Shown here: positions 45,429-54,785 of the stretch, piece after piece
Position numbering within the stretch: position 1 is the first letter of the stretch
Layout: every line of letters begins with the position of its first letter
DNA from: Streptomyces naganishii JCM 4654
Lineage (GTDB): Bacteria; Actinomycetota; Actinomycetes; Streptomycetales; Streptomycetaceae
DNA: 64,000 nucleotides
Direction of reading: 5' to 3'
Assembly: GCF_014650575.1 (NCBI RefSeq)
Contig: NZ_BMVF01000002.1
Location: forward strand, 1 to 64,000
Position numbers and translations under genes: made by a program
The notes under the pieces: generated by a model
What the model saw: only the letters and a program-made list of their open reading frames with translations
Database searches by the model: none
What the model was told of the DNA's origin: nothing

Positions 45429-46226
45429 TCAGGACATGATCGGCAGCAGCGCACCGAGGTCGGCCCGCTCCCCGCTCGCACTGACCCGGGCCTCCTCGAC
45501 CGCCTCCCGCCACGCCGTGCGCCCGGTGGCCAGCCGGACCCAGGTCAGCGGGTCGGTCTCGACCACGTTGGGCGGGGTGCCGCGCGTGTGCCGGGGGCCC
45601 TCCACGCACTGCACGACCGCGTACGGCGGCACCCGCACCTCGGTCGACCCGCCGGGCGCCTTCACGGCGAGCGCGTCGGCGAGCAGCCGGGTGCAGGCGG
45701 CCAGCGCCTGGCGCTCGAAGGGCACCTCCAGGCCGGGCACGGCGGCGTTCAGGTCGTCGGTGTGGACGACGAGTTCGACGGTGCGGGTGACGAGGTAGTC
45801 GGCGAGCGGCAGGGCGCCGGCGTTGGTGGCCAGCAGGCGGGTGCCGGGGTGCTCGTCGAGCTGCCGTACGAGGTCCTCCTCGACGCCCGCGAGATAGGCG
45901 TCCAGGTCGGTGTGCTCGCCGGCGAGCCGCCGCGTGAAGTCGTCGATGGCCGAGGAGCTGGCGGCGGTGGCGAACGGCCAGTCCAGCAGCACCGCGTCCT
46001 GCCGGGCCGGCTCGGGCAACTCCAGCGCGCGCCCGATCGCCGTGACCGCCATCCCGATGTGCGCGACCAGCTCCCGGACCGTCCAGTCGCCCAGCCGGGT
46101 CGGCAGCGCCGGCTGCTCCCCGGTCAGCCCCCGCACGCCCTCGCGCACCAGCCCCAGCTGCCCGAGCACCGCCGCACGGATCTTCACCGGGTCATAGGTC
46201 CGGGCACGCTTCTTGGCGGATGGCAT
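45429..46226 (-). CDS. Maleylpyruvate isomerase-family (DinB-like) protein
   Basis: 265 residues. The helical bundle carries metal-binding His in WTVRELVAHIGMAVT near residue 50 and VELVVHTDDLNAA near residue 165. A C-terminal sterol-carrier-like part follows (about 185-250, YAVVQCVEGPRHTRGTPPNV). These are features of the mycothiol-dependent maleylpyruvate isomerase family in actinobacteria, whose members use mycothiol or have unknown substrates. It sits between the purF and purL blocks on the same strand but with gaps of more than 200 bp, so a purine role is not implied. Confidence 0.82.
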   Translation of the reverse strand: MPSAKKRARTYDPVKIRAAVLGQLGLVREGVRGLTGEQPALPTRLGDWTVRELVAHIGMAVTAIGRALELPEPARQDAVLLDWPFATAASSSAIDDFTRRLAGEHTDLDAYLAGVEEDLVRQLDEHPGTRLLATNAGALPLADYLVTRTVELVVHTDDLNAAVPGLEVPFERQALAACTRLLADALAVKAPGGSTEVRVPPYAVVQCVEGPRHTRGTPPNVVETDPLTWVRLATGRTAWREAVEEARVSASGERADLGALLPIMS

Positions 46227-46400
46227 GCCGCAGAGCCTAGTCGCCGCGCCGGCGGCGGGTTCACGTACACCTGACGGCTGCTCGGGACCGGTGACTGCCC
46301 GTGCTCTCCTCCGTCGGGCAAGGCGGGGTCGTCCTCCGGGTACCGGCCGCCGGCAGCCGTCGCGGCGTGTACCGCCAGGTGCCGTGGTCCAGGACGCAGG

Positions 46401-46432
46401 AGGGGCCCGGCCGCCGAAGCGGTCGGGCCCCT
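46401..46432 (-). terminator. terminator of the purSQL operon
   Basis: On the minus strand, AGGGGCCCGACCGC pairs with GCGGCCGGGCCCCT (one mismatch) around a TTCG loop, 14 bases after the purL stop. Confidence 0.85.
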
Positions 46433-46445
46433 GCTTGCCGGTGGG

Positions 46446-48704
46446 CTAGGTCAGGAGGGACGGAATGGTGGTCTCGTGGGCCTCGCGGAGTTCGGCCAGG
46501 GACAGTTCGAACTCGCCCTGGACCTCGACCGTCTCGCCGTCGACGACGCCGATGCGGGTGGCGGGCAGGCCGCGCGCGCCGCACATGTCGTTGAAGCGGA
46601 CCTCCTCCGAGCGCGGCACCGCCACGATCGCGCGGCCCGCCGACTCCGACAGCAGGAAGGTGAACGCGTCCAGCCCGTCCGGTACGACCAGACGCGCGCC
46701 CTTGCCGCCGAGCAGCGCGGACTCCACGACCGCCTGGATCAGACCGCCGTCGGACAGGTCGTGCGCGGAGTCGATCATGCCGTCGCGGGAGGCGGAGATC
46801 AGGATCTCGGCCAGCAGCCGCTCGCGCTCCAGGTCGACCTTGGGCGGCAGGCCGCCGAGGTGGTCGTGGACGACCTGGGACCAGGCCGAGCCGCCGAACT
46901 CCTCGCGGGTGTCGCCCAGGAGGTACAGCAGCTGGCCCTCCTCCTGGAAGGCGACCGGGGTGCGGCGGGCCACGTCGTCGATCACGCCGAGGACGGCGAC
47001 GACCGGCGTCGGGTGGATGGCGGCCTCGCCGGTCTGGTTGTAGAGCGAGACGTTGCCGCCGGTCACGGGCGTGCCGAGCTGCAGGCAGCCGTCCGCCAGA
47101 CCGCGCACGGCCTCCGCGAACTGCCACATCACCGCCGGGTCCTCGGGCGAGCCGAAGTTCAGGCAGTCGGAGACCGCGAGGGGCTTGGCGCCCGTGGTCG
47201 CCACGTTGCGGTACGCCTCCGCCAGCGCCAGCTGCGCGCCCGTGTACGGGTCGAGCTTGGCGTAGCGGCCGTTGCCGTCCGTGGCGAGGGCGACGCCGAG
47301 GCCGGTCTCCTCGTCGATGCGGATCATGCCGGAGTCCTCCGGCATGGCGAGCACGGTGTTGCCCTGCACGAAGTGGTCGTACTGCTGGGCGATCCACTTC
47401 TTGGAGGCCTGGTTGGGGGAGGCCACCAGCTTCAGGACCTGCGCCTTCAGCTCCTCCGCCGACCGCGGGCGGGGCAGCTTGCCGGCGTCGTCGGCCTGGA
47501 GGGCGTCCTGCCAGTCGGGGCGGGCGTACGGGCGCTCGTAGACCGGGCCCTCGTGGGCGACCGTGCGCGGGTCGACGTCGACGATCTTGCCGCCGTGCCA
47601 GTAGATCTCCAGGCGGTCGCCGTCGGTCACCTCGCCGATGACGGTGGCGATGACGTCCCACTTGGCGCAGATCTCGAGGAACCGGTCGACCTTCTCCGGC
47701 TCGACGACCGCGCACATGCGCTCCTGCGACTCGCTCATGAGGATCTCCTCGGGCGAGAGCGTGGAGTCGCGCAGGGGCACGTCGTCCAGGGTGACGCGCA
47801 TGCCGCCGGAGCCGTTGGAGGCGAGCTCGCTGGTGGCGCAGGACAGGCCGGCCGCGCCGAGGTCCTGGATGCCGACGACGAGCTTCTCGGCGAAGGCCTC
47901 CAGGGTGCACTCGATGAGCAGCTTCTCCTGGAAGGGGTCGCCGACCTGGACGGCGGGACGCTTGGAGGGCTTGGCGTCGTCGAAGGTCTCCGACGCCAGG
48001 ATCGACGCGCCGCCGATGCCGTCGCCGCCGGTCCTGGCGCCGTACAGGATGACCTTGTTGCCCGCGCCGGAGGCCTTGGCGAGGTGGATGTCCTCGTGCC
48101 GCATCACGCCGATGCAGCCGGCGTTGACCAGCGGGTTGCCCTGGTAGCAGGCGTCGAAGACGACCTCGCCGCCGATGTTGGGCAGGCCCAGGCAGTTGCC
48201 GTAGCCGCCGATGCCCGCGACCACGCCGGGCAGGACCCGCTTGGTGTCGGGGTGGTCGGCCGCGCCGAAGCGCAGCGGGTCGACGACCGCGACCGGACGC
48301 GCGCCCATCGCGATGATGTCGCGCACGATGCCGCCGACGCCCGTGGCCGCGCCCTGGTAGGGCTCCACGTAGGAGGGGTGGTTGTGCGACTCCACCTTGA
48401 AGGTGACGGCGTAGCCCTGGCCGACGTCGACGACGCCGGCGTTCTCGCCGATGCCGACGAGCATGGCGTCGTTCTCGGGGGCCTTCTCGCCGAACTGGCG
48501 GAGGTGGACCTTGGAGGACTTGTACGAGCAGTGCTCGGACCACATCACGGAGTACATGGCGAGCTCGGCGCCGGTGGGGCGGCGGCCGAGGATCTCCACC
48601 ACCCGCTCGTACTCGTCCTTCTTCAGGCCGAGTTCGGCCCAGGGCAGCTCGACGTCGGGGGTCGCGGCCGCGTGCTCGACCGTGTCCAGAGGCGTCCTGC
48701 TCAT
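46446..48704 (-). CDS. purL: FGAM synthase subunit PurL
   Basis: 752 residues, the length of the small PurL that works with separate PurS and Pur[21 protein letters not shown] and [20 protein letters not shown] carry ATP- and metal-binding motifs. It makes FGAM from FGAR, with ammonia supplied by PurQ. Its ATG overlaps the purQ stop by 4 bp (ATGA), so translation is probably coupled. It ends the operon at a strong hairpin. Confidence 0.96.
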   Translation of the reverse strand: MSRTPLDTVEHAAATPDVELPWAELGLKKDEYERVVEILGRRPTGAELAMYSVMWSEHCSYKSSKVHLRQFGEKAPENDAMLVGIGENAGVVDVGQGYAVTFKVESHNHPSYVEPYQGAATGVGGIVRDIIAMGARPVAVVDPLRFGAADHPDTKRVLPGVVAGIGGYGNCLGLPNIGGEVVFDACYQGNPLVNAGCIGVMRHEDIHLAKASGAGNKVILYGARTGGDGIGGASILASETFDDAKPSKRPAVQVGDPFQEKLLIECTLEAFAEKLVVGIQDLGAAGLSCATSELASNGSGGMRVTLDDVPLRDSTLSPEEILMSESQERMCAVVEPEKVDRFLEICAKWDVIATVIGEVTDGDRLEIYWHGGKIVDVDPRTVAHEGPVYERPYARPDWQDALQADDAGKLPRPRSAEELKAQVLKLVASPNQASKKWIAQQYDHFVQGNTVLAMPEDSGMIRIDEETGLGVALATDGNGRYAKLDPYTGAQLALAEAYRNVATTGAKPLAVSDCLNFGSPEDPAVMWQFAEAVRGLADGCLQLGTPVTGGNVSLYNQTGEAAIHPTPVVAVLGVIDDVARRTPVAFQEEGQLLYLLGDTREEFGGSAWSQVVHDHLGGLPPKVDLERERLLAEILISASRDGMIDSAHDLSDGGLIQAVVESALLGGKGARLVVPDGLDAFTFLLSESAGRAIVAVPRSEEVRFNDMCGARGLPATRIGVVDGETVEVQGEFELSLAELREAHETTIPSLLT

Positions 48705-49381
48705 GCGGTGACCAGCTTCTTGAGGATCGAGGTGAAGAAGGGCAGGCCGTCGGTGCGGCCGGTGCCGATCAGCGGCTCGGTGGCGTGCTCGGGGTGCGGC
48801 ATCAGGCCGACGACGTTGCCGGCCTCGTTGGTGATGCCGGCGATGTCGCGCAGCGAGCCGTTGGGGTTGACGTCGAGGTAGCGGAAGGCGACGCGGCCCT
48901 CCGCCTCCAGTTTGTCGAGGGTGTACTCGTCGGCGACGTACCGGCCGTCCATGTTCTTCAGCGGGATGAAGATCTCCTGGCCCTCGCTGTAGTCGGCGGT
49001 CCAGGCGGTCTCCGCGTTCTCCACCCGCAGCTTCTGGTCGCGGCAGATGAAGTGCAGGTGGTCGTTGCCGAGCATCGCGCCGGGCAGGAGGTGGGCCTCG
49101 GTGAGGACCTGGAAGCCGTTGCAGATGCCGAGGACCGGCAGACCGGCCTTCGCCTGCTCGATGACGGTTCCCATCACCGGAGAGAAGCGGGAGATGGCGC
49201 CGGCCCGCAGATAGTCGCCGTAGGAGAAACCGCCGGGCAGGACGACCGCGTCGACCTGCTTGAGATCCTTGTCCTTGTGCCAGAGGGCGACCGGTTCCGC
49301 GCCCGCGAGGCGGATCGCGCGCTGGGTGTCCCGGTCGTCGAGACTGCCCGGGAAAGTGACGACGCCAATACGTGCGGTCAC
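48701..49381 (-). CDS. purQ: FGAM synthase glutaminase subunit PurQ
   Basis: 226 residues, class I glutaminase fold. The nucleophile Cys is in [20 protein letters not shown]; His and Glu of the triad are in MPHPEHATE near the C-terminus. It releases ammonia from glutamine for PurL. The start overlaps the purS stop by 4 bp and the end overlaps purL by 4 bp. Confidence 0.96.
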   Translation of the reverse strand: MTARIGVVTFPGSLDDRDTQRAIRLAGAEPVALWHKDKDLKQVDAVVLPGGFSYGDYLRAGAISRFSPVMGTVIEQAKAGLPVLGICNGFQVLTEAHLLPGAMLGNDHLHFICRDQKLRVENAETAWTADYSEGQEIFIPLKNMDGRYVADEYTLDKLEAEGRVAFRYLDVNPNGSLRDIAGITNEAGNVVGLMPHPEHATEPLIGTGRTDGLPFFTSILKKLVTA

Positions 49382-49656
49382 TTCGCGGCCCCCGCGACCA
49401 CGTCGTCGGACTCGACCTTGACGGTGAAGTCCTCGATCACGGTGTTGGCGAGGAAGGATTCGGCAAGATCGTGAATGCGGGCGAGCGCGGCCTCGTCGAC
49501 CGGCCCGTCAACTTCCAGTTCGAATCGCTTTCCCTGACGTACGTCGGAGATGCCTTCGAAACCCAGGCGCGGCAGTGCGCGCTGCACCGCCTGGCCCTGG
49601 GGGTCGAGGATCTCCGGCTTGAGCATGACGTCGACTACGACGCGTGCCACTGGCAC
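49378..49656 (-). CDS. purS: FGAM synthase subunit PurS
   Basis: 92 residues. [20 protein letters not shown] and [20 protein letters not shown] match PurS, the small bridge between PurL and PurQ. It is the first gene of purS-purQ-purL, and its upstream region carries strong inverted repeats. A 22-residue charged tail follows the domain ([20 protein letters not shown]). Confidence 0.95.
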   Translation of the reverse strand: MPVARVVVDVMLKPEILDPQGQAVQRALPRLGFEGISDVRQGKRFELEVDGPVDEAALARIHDLAESFLANTVIEDFTVKVESDDVVAGAAK

Positions 49657-50014
49657 TCCCGGTGTGTGGTGCTGAGCAGGTTCCTTCAGACTACCCGCCC
49701 AAAATTTCTACACGGGTAGATTCGTAGGAATCTACGTGACGGCCATCACGATCCGGCATCGTGGGGGGTGCATCGTGAAAAGTTCTGGGAAAGTTCGGCG
49801 ATCCGCTCCCGATCCGCATTGCACTGGGACACGCGGAGAGATTTAGTCGGGCTTCACTTTCCAATGCCCGGCACTGTACAAATGAATTGGCAACAGCCGA
49901 TACTTTCCGGCGGTAACAGGCGGACAGCCGACATCTCGCGAACATCTCCCCATGCCCCGCAGGTCGTGACGGAGCACGTGGACGCAGTGATGTCGCACGA
50001 AGGGACCGATATTC
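49657..50014. promoter_or_regulatory. divergent purS / lsrL control region
   Basis: 358 bp, AT-richer than its surroundings. A 20-bp perfect dyad, GTAGATTC-GTAG-GAATCTAC, lies at 49716-49735, about 60 bp upstream of purS. An overlapping dyad, CTACCCG (49691-49697) with CGGGTAG (49713-49719), shares bases with it, so the two hairpins would exclude each other. The lsrL side has the AT-rich stretch ACTGTACAAATGAATTGGCA but no clear promoter pair. Confidence 0.6.
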
Positions 50015-50332
50015 GTGGCGCAGCGTGTCGTGGTCACTCTCTTTGACGACATGGACGGCTCGGAAGCGGCGGAGACGATCGCCTTCGGACTGGACGGCAA
50101 GTTCTACGAGATCGACTTGAACCAAGCCAATGCCAGGAAACTGCGTAAGGCCCTCGAGCCGTACGTGGAGGCCGGGCGCAAGCGGTCGAAGTCGGGCAAG
50201 GCGTACCGGCAGACGGAGGTCGCCCCCGACCCCGCGGCCGTCCGCGCCTGGGCGCAGGCCAACAAGATGGAGGTGCCGGCCCGCGGCCGCATCCCCAAGA
50301 AGGTCTACGAGGCGTTCAGCGCGGCCCAGTGA
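50015..50332 (+). CDS. lsrL: Lsr2-family nucleoid protein (LsrL-type)
   Basis: 105 residues, GTG with AGGGA upstream. The N-terminal half (MAQRVVVTLFDDMDGSEAAE, FGLDGKFYEIDLN) is the Lsr2 dimerisation domain. The C-terminal half (AVRAWAQANKMEVPARGRIP) carries the RGR AT-hook-like motif that reads AT-rich minor grooves. Lsr2 proteins silence horizontally acquired AT-rich DNA; Streptomyces have two, and the position beside the pur genes fits LsrL, the second paralogue, as I recall it (SCO4076). Confidence 0.93.
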   Translation: MAQRVVVTLFDDMDGSEAAETIAFGLDGKFYEIDLNQANARKLRKALEPYVEAGRKRSKSGKAYRQTEVAPDPAAVRAWAQANKMEVPARGRIPKKVYEAFSAAQ

Positions 50333-50527
50333 GGCCGCCGGGCTCCGCCTGCCGCCGAGGCGGGCGGCCCGGGCGGCAGGGGCGGGCGCACGTGCCGCCC
50401 GGGCCGGGTTCCAGGGTCCGTCAGCGGGCCCTGGGGACAACCGACTTGCGCAACCCCCCTGCTGATCAGCTAATGTCTGGAGCACGCCGAGGGGCGCGGC
50501 CGAAAGGCCGGGACCCACGGAGTACAC

Positions 50528-50599
50528 GCGGGTGTAGTTCAGTAGCAGAACATCCCCCTTCCAGGGGGAAGGCGCAGTGTGCGATTCCTGTCACCCGCT
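50528..50599 (+). tRNA. tRNA-Gly (TCC)
   Basis: 72 nt. Acceptor GCGGGTG pairs with CACCCGC, anticodon TCC in loop CTTCCAG. A possible promoter is TTGCGC (50446-50451) and TAATGT (50471-50476), spaced 19 bp. Confidence 0.93.
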
Positions 50600-50680
50600 C
50601 TGCACCGCCGGTCCGGACCACTCTTGTGGATCAGGTAGGCTGGTGCTCGCGCCGATCGGTGGGAGCCGGTCGGAGGCAAT

Positions 50681-50753
50681 GCGGACGTAGCTCAGTTGGT
50701 AGAGCGCAACCTTGCCAAGGTTGAGGTCGCGAGTTCGAGCCTCGTCGTCCGCT
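50681..50753 (+). tRNA. tRNA-Gly (GCC), copy 1
   Basis: 73 nt plus encoded CCA (50754-50756). Anticodon GCC in loop TTGCCAA. Identical to the copy at 54668. Confidence 0.96.
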
Positions 50754-50760
50754 CCAGAGA

Positions 50761-50788
50761 AACCCCGGTCACACGACCGGGGTTTTTT
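50761..50788 (+). terminator. terminator after tRNA-Gly copy 1
   Basis: Stem AACCCCGGTC with GACCGGGGTT, ACAC loop, then TTTT. Confidence 0.92.
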
Positions 50789-50925
50789 CGTGCCTCTCCC
50801 TTCCCTCTCCCTTCCCTCACCCGTTCCCCGTCCACGCCGCTCGTTTCCGCGCGTCTGACATTTGTCATGCCGAGAGATGACACCGCGCACTGCTGCCCGG
50901 CCCCGGCCGCCGGGACGCTGAGGAC

Positions 50926-51894
50926 ATGGACAACGACGAACACGAGCACGTGATCGAGGTCGCAGGCCTCCGGCGTGTCTACGGGGGCGGGTTCGAGGCG
51001 GTGCGCGGCATCACCTTCCACGTGGACCGCGGCGAGGTATTCGCCCTGCTGGGCACCAACGGCGCCGGCAAGACCTCGACGGTCGAGCTCCTGGAGGGCC
51101 TCGCGGCCCCGGCCGGCGGGCGCGTGCGCGTCCTGGGCCACGACCCCCGCACCGAGCGGGCCGCGGTACGGCCGCGCACCGGCGTGATGCTCCAGGAGGG
51201 CGGCTTCCCCTCCGAGCTGACCGTCGCCGAGACCGCGCGGATGTGGGCCGGCTGCGTGAGCGGGGCGCGCCCCGTCGGGGAGGTGCTGGCCCAGGTCGGC
51301 CTCGGGCGGCGCACCGACGTCCGGGTCAAGCAGCTCTCCGGCGGCGAGCGGCGGCGCCTCGACCTGGCGCTCGCGCTGCTCGGCGACCCGGAGGTGCTGT
51401 TCCTGGACGAGCCGACCACCGGGCTCGACGCCGAAGGGCGCCGGGAGACCTGGGAGTTGGTGCGGTCGCTGCGCGAGAGCGGGACGACCGTGCTCCTCAC
51501 CACGCACTACCTGGAGGAGGCCGAGGGCCTCGCCGACCGGCTCGCCATCCTGCACGAGGGACGCATCGCCGCGGCCGGCACCCCGGCCGAGGTCACGGCC
51601 GCCCAGCCCGCCCGGATCACCTTCGAACTGCCCGACGGGTACTTCCTGGGCGACCTGCCCCCGCTCGCCGCCCTCGGCGTGTGCGGCCACGAGACCGACG
51701 GCCGCGTCGTACGGCTGCGTACCCGCCGGCTCCAGCACACGGCCACCGAACTGCTGCTGTGGGCGCGGCGGGCCGGGCTGGAACTGCGGGGCCTGGACGC
51801 CCGGGCGGCCTCGCTGGAGGAGGCGTTCCTCACCATCGCCCGGGAGGCGTCCGCCGCACAGGAACCCACACGGACACAGGAGTACGCGGCATGA
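50926..51894 (+). CDS. ABC transporter ATP-binding protein (DrrA-like)
   Basis: 322 residues. Walker A GTNGAGKT (43-50), signature LSGGERRRLDLAL, Walker B VLFLDEPTTGLDAEGRR and switch His in LLTTHYLEEAE. The C-terminal ~90 residues are the extension typical of DrrA/CcmA-type exporters. It powers the permease encoded next, overlapping by 4 bp (ATGA). The downstream two-component system is adjacent and probably controls or senses through the transporter, as in many envelope-stress modules. The substrate is unknown. Confidence 0.9.
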   Translation: MDNDEHEHVIEVAGLRRVYGGGFEAVRGITFHVDRGEVFALLGTNGAGKTSTVELLEGLAAPAGGRVRVLGHDPRTERAAVRPRTGVMLQEGGFPSELTVAETARMWAGCVSGARPVGEVLAQVGLGRRTDVRVKQLSGGERRRLDLALALLGDPEVLFLDEPTTGLDAEGRRETWELVRSLRESGTTVLLTTHYLEEAEGLADRLAILHEGRIAAAGTPAEVTAAQPARITFELPDGYFLGDLPPLAALGVCGHETDGRVVRLRTRRLQHTATELLLWARRAGLELRGLDARAASLEEAFLTIAREASAAQEPTRTQEYAA

Positions 51895-52667
51895 GCGGCA
51901 CCCTCACCACACCCGCCGGGCGCATGACCGCGCTCGCCCGCGCCGAACTCACCCTGCTCGGGCGGAGCAGGAGCACCGTCGTCACGGCTCTGTTCGTGCC
52001 GCTGGTGCTGCCGTTCACCGTGCGCTCGGCGGTCGAGCAGATGGACCTGAAGGGCACCGGGCTCACGGTGGGCCTGATCCTGCTGCCCGCCGCCATCGGC
52101 TTCTCGCTGCTGTTCGCCGTGTACTCCACGCTCGTCGGCGCGTTCGCCGCCCGGCGCGAGCAGCTCGTCCTCAAGCGGCTGCGCACCGGCGAGCTGCGCG
52201 ACGCCGAGATCCTCGCCGGGGCCGCGCTGCCCGCCGCCCTCACGGGCCTCGCGCAGTCGCTGCTCCTGGCGGCCGGGTGCACGGCCCTGCTGCACGTGCC
52301 CGCGCCGCGCGCTCCCCAACTGGCCGTGCTGGGGCTGCTGCTGGGGCTCGCCCTGAGCGTGGTCCTCGCCGCGGTCACCGCGGGCTTCACCCGCACCGCC
52401 GAGAGCGCCCAGGTCACCTCGATCCCGCTGGTGCTGGTGACCATGATGGGCTCCGGGCTCGCCGTGCCGCTCCAGATGCTGCCCGACCGGCTGGCCGCCG
52501 CCTGCGCGCTGCTGCCGCTGACCCCGGCTATGACCCTGGTGCGGGACGGCTGGACCGGCGGGGCGGACGCGGGCGAGGTGCTGCGCGCGGTGGCGCTGGC
52601 GCTGGCCTGGCTGGTCCTCGGGGTGTTTGCTGTACGGCGTTGGTTCCGCTGGGAGCCACGGCGCTGA
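51891..52667 (+). CDS. ABC-2 type transporter permease
   Basis: 258 residues with six predicted helices (STVVTALFVPLVLPFTVRSA, LTVGLILLPAAIGFSLLFAV, LAVLGLLLGLALSVVLAAVT, and others). REQLVLKRLRTGELRDAEIL between helices 2 and 3 is the coupling-loop signature of drug-export ABC-2 permeases. It forms a half or full channel with the preceding ATPase, probably as homodimers. Confidence 0.88.
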   Translation: MSGTLTTPAGRMTALARAELTLLGRSRSTVVTALFVPLVLPFTVRSAVEQMDLKGTGLTVGLILLPAAIGFSLLFAVYSTLVGAFAARREQLVLKRLRTGELRDAEILAGAALPAALTGLAQSLLLAAGCTALLHVPAPRAPQLAVLGLLLGLALSVVLAAVTAGFTRTAESAQVTSIPLVLVTMMGSGLAVPLQMLPDRLAAACALLPLTPAMTLVRDGWTGGADAGEVLRAVALALAWLVLGVFAVRRWFRWEPRR

Positions 52668-52683
52668 GGGGGGCGGGGGGAAC

Positions 52684-53997
52684 ATGCGGGGACCGGGAAG
52701 CTGGTGGCGGAAGAAGAGCACGCCGGCCAAGGTCGAGACGTACACGCGGTGGTCGTTCCATCTCTTCGCGCTGCTCGAGGTTCCGGCGATCGGCTTGCCG
52801 GCCTTCGCCCGGGCGGGGGCGGGGCTCGGGGCCTCGCTCGCGGCGATCGTGACGGTGCACGCCGCCGCCTGCGCGGTGACCGCGTCCCGGGCGCTCCACT
52901 GGACACGCGGCCGGCGCGGTCAGCCCCTGCTCCTGCTGCGGGCGCTCGGCACGCTCACCGCCGTCCTCGCCCTGGCCGCGCTCGTCGTCGAGACGCACGC
53001 GACGCCGGGCGGCGGGGCGGGCACCGCCGCCGGCGGCGTCTTCGCGGGAGTGCCGGCCTTCGGCGCCGGCACGCTCGCCCTCGGCACGCGCAGCCGACGC
53101 CGTGCCTTCGCGGTGGTCGCGGGGTTCGCGGCCGGTTGCGGACTGGCCGCGCCGGTGCTGGGCCTGCCCGCCGCCGCGGCTCTCGTCACCACCGTCCTCG
53201 TACTGGTGGCCGGCGGCTTCCTCGCCTTCACCTCGGTCTTCTCCGTCTGGCTGCTGAACGCCGTCTACGAACTCGACGCCGCGCGCGAGACCCGCGCCCG
53301 GCTCGCGGTCGCCGAGGAACGGCTGCGGTTCGGGCGGGACCTGCACGACGTGATGGGCCGCGACCTCGCGGTGATCGCGCTGAAGGCGGAGCTGGCCGTG
53401 CGGCTGGGCCGGCGCGGGCGGCCCGAGGCGGTGGAGCAGATGATCGAGGTGCAGCGGCTCGCGCACGAGTCGCAGCGCGAGGTGCGCGCGGTGGTCCGCG
53501 GCTACCGCGAGGTGGACCTCGGCGCCGAACTCGCAGGTGCGCGGGGCGTCCTGACGGCGGCCGGCATCGACTGCTCGGTCACCGGCTCGGCCCCCGGCCT
53601 CCCGGCCCCGGTGCGGTCCGCGCTCGGCTGGGTCGTACGGGAGGCCACGACGAACGTGCTCCGGCACGGCGACGCCCGGCGGTGCGCCGTGTCCCTGCGG
53701 GTGACGGACGGTCTCGCCGAGCTGTCCGTCGAGAACGACGGCGTGCCCGACCCGCCCGCCGGCGACCGGCCGGGTTCCGGACTCGCCGGGCTGCGCGAAC
53801 GCCTCCAGGAACTCGACGGCACCCTGCGGGCCGGCTCCGCGGGCCCCGGGCGCTTCCGGCTGACCGCCGCGATACCCCTGCCGGCGACCGCCGTGACGGA
53901 GGTGACGGCCGGTACCGCGGACACCACCGGTACGGCGGATACCACCGGTACGAGGGCGGCTGCCCTGAACCGAGAGACCAGCGAGGCCGCTCCATGA
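52684..53997 (+). CDS. Two-component sensor histidine kinase (DesK/NarL-type)
   Basis: 437 residues, ATG with GGGGGG upstream. About six N-terminal helices (25-195) form a membrane sensor with little extracytoplasmic sequence. HisKA_3 follows with RDLHDVMGRDLAVI, phosphorylated His221. The HATPase has VVREATTNVLRHGDA and GSGLAGLRERLQELDG. A repeat, TADTTGTADTTGT, lies near the C-terminus. It is paired with the response regulator overlapping by 4 bp. A sensor buried in the membrane suggests detection of membrane-active compounds, perhaps the ABC substrate. Confidence 0.9.
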   Translation: MRGPGSWWRKKSTPAKVETYTRWSFHLFALLEVPAIGLPAFARAGAGLGASLAAIVTVHAAACAVTASRALHWTRGRRGQPLLLLRALGTLTAVLALAALVVETHATPGGGAGTAAGGVFAGVPAFGAGTLALGTRSRRRAFAVVAGFAAGCGLAAPVLGLPAAAALVTTVLVLVAGGFLAFTSVFSVWLLNAVYELDAARETRARLAVAEERLRFGRDLHDVMGRDLAVIALKAELAVRLGRRGRPEAVEQMIEVQRLAHESQREVRAVVRGYREVDLGAELAGARGVLTAAGIDCSVTGSAPGLPAPVRSALGWVVREATTNVLRHGDARRCAVSLRVTDGLAELSVENDGVPDPPAGDRPGSGLAGLRERLQELDGTLRAGSAGPGRFRLTAAIPLPATAVTEVTAGTADTTGTADTTGTRAAALNRETSEAAP

Positions 53998-54644
53998 CGA
54001 CACCAACCGCCAAATCCGCCGCCACGGCGCCCGCCGGACCGGTCCGGCTGCTGCTCGCCGACGACGAGCACCTGATCCGGGGCGCGCTCGCCGCGCTGCT
54101 CGCCCTGGAGGACGACCTGCTGGTCGTCGCGGAGGCGGCCAGCGGCCCGGAGGCGCTGGCCATGGCCCGGGCGCACGTCCCGGACGTGGCCGTGCTCGAT
54201 CTCCAGATGCCCGGCGCGGACGGTGTGAAGGTCGCCACATCGCTGCGGGCCGAGCTGCCGGGCTGCCGGGTGCTGATCGTCACCGGTCACGGGCGGCCCG
54301 GGCATCTGAAGCGGGCGCTCGAGGCGGGTGTGCGCGGGTTCGTCCCGAAGACCCTCAGTGCCCGGCGGCTCGCCGAGATCATCCGTACCGTCCACGCCGG
54401 AAACCGGTACGTCGACCCCGAGTTGGCCGCCGACGCGATCTCCTCCGGTGACTCCCCCCTGACCTCGCGTGAGGCGGAGGTGCTGGAGCTCGCCGCCGAC
54501 GGGGCGCCGGTGGCGGAGATCGCCGAGCGGGCCTCCCTCTCGCCGGGCACCGTGCGCAACTACCTGTCGTCCGCCATGACCAAGCTGGGCGCCGAGAACC
54601 GGCATGCGGCGGTAAGGCTCGCGCGGGAGCGAGGTTGGGTATAG
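53994..54644 (+). CDS. NarL/LuxR-family response regulator
   Basis: 216 residues. The receiver has LLLADDEHLIRGALAALL, phospho-acceptor Asp69 in VAVLDLQMPG, and switch Lys in VRGFVPKTLSARRLAE. The C-terminal LuxR HTH reads LTSREAEVLELAADGAPVAE then ASLSPGTVRNYLSSAMTKLG. It is the cognate partner of the preceding kinase and probably regulates the upstream ABC genes. The TATAGT box overlapping its stop codon serves the following tRNA. Confidence 0.92.
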   Translation: MTTPTAKSAATAPAGPVRLLLADDEHLIRGALAALLALEDDLLVVAEAASGPEALAMARAHVPDVAVLDLQMPGADGVKVATSLRAELPGCRVLIVTGHGRPGHLKRALEAGVRGFVPKTLSARRLAEIIRTVHAGNRYVDPELAADAISSGDSPLTSREAEVLELAADGAPVAEIAERASLSPGTVRNYLSSAMTKLGAENRHAAVRLARERGWV

Positions 54645-54645
54645 T
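54640..54645 (+). promoter_or_regulatory. -10 box of tRNA-Gly copy 2
   Basis: TATAGT, overlapping the response regulator stop codon, 22 bases before the tRNA. The -35 is not obvious. Confidence 0.5.
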
Positions 54646-54667
54646 TGGCCTCGCGCCACGGCGCAAC

Positions 54668-54740
54668 GCGGACGTAGCTCAGTTGGTAGAGCGCAACCTT
54701 GCCAAGGTTGAGGTCGCGAGTTCGAGCCTCGTCGTCCGCT
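54668..54740 (+). tRNA. tRNA-Gly (GCC), copy 2
   Basis: 73 nt plus encoded CCA (54741-54743). Identical to copy 1 at 50681. Confidence 0.96.
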
Positions 54741-54748
54741 CCACAGTG

Positions 54749-54775
54749 AAGGCCCCGGTCACCGACCGGGGCCTT
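54749..54775 (+). terminator. terminator after tRNA-Gly copy 2
   Basis: A perfect 12-bp stem, AAGGCCCCGGTC with GACCGGGGCCTT, and an ACC loop. It also lies just past the convergent purC stop. Confidence 0.88.
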
Positions 54776-54785
54776 CGTCGTGCGC

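Noticed and set aside
50757..54667. A mobile island between the two tRNA-Gly genes
   Set aside because: No integrase, excisionase or shift in codon use inside; kept only as a moderate finding about the direct repeats.
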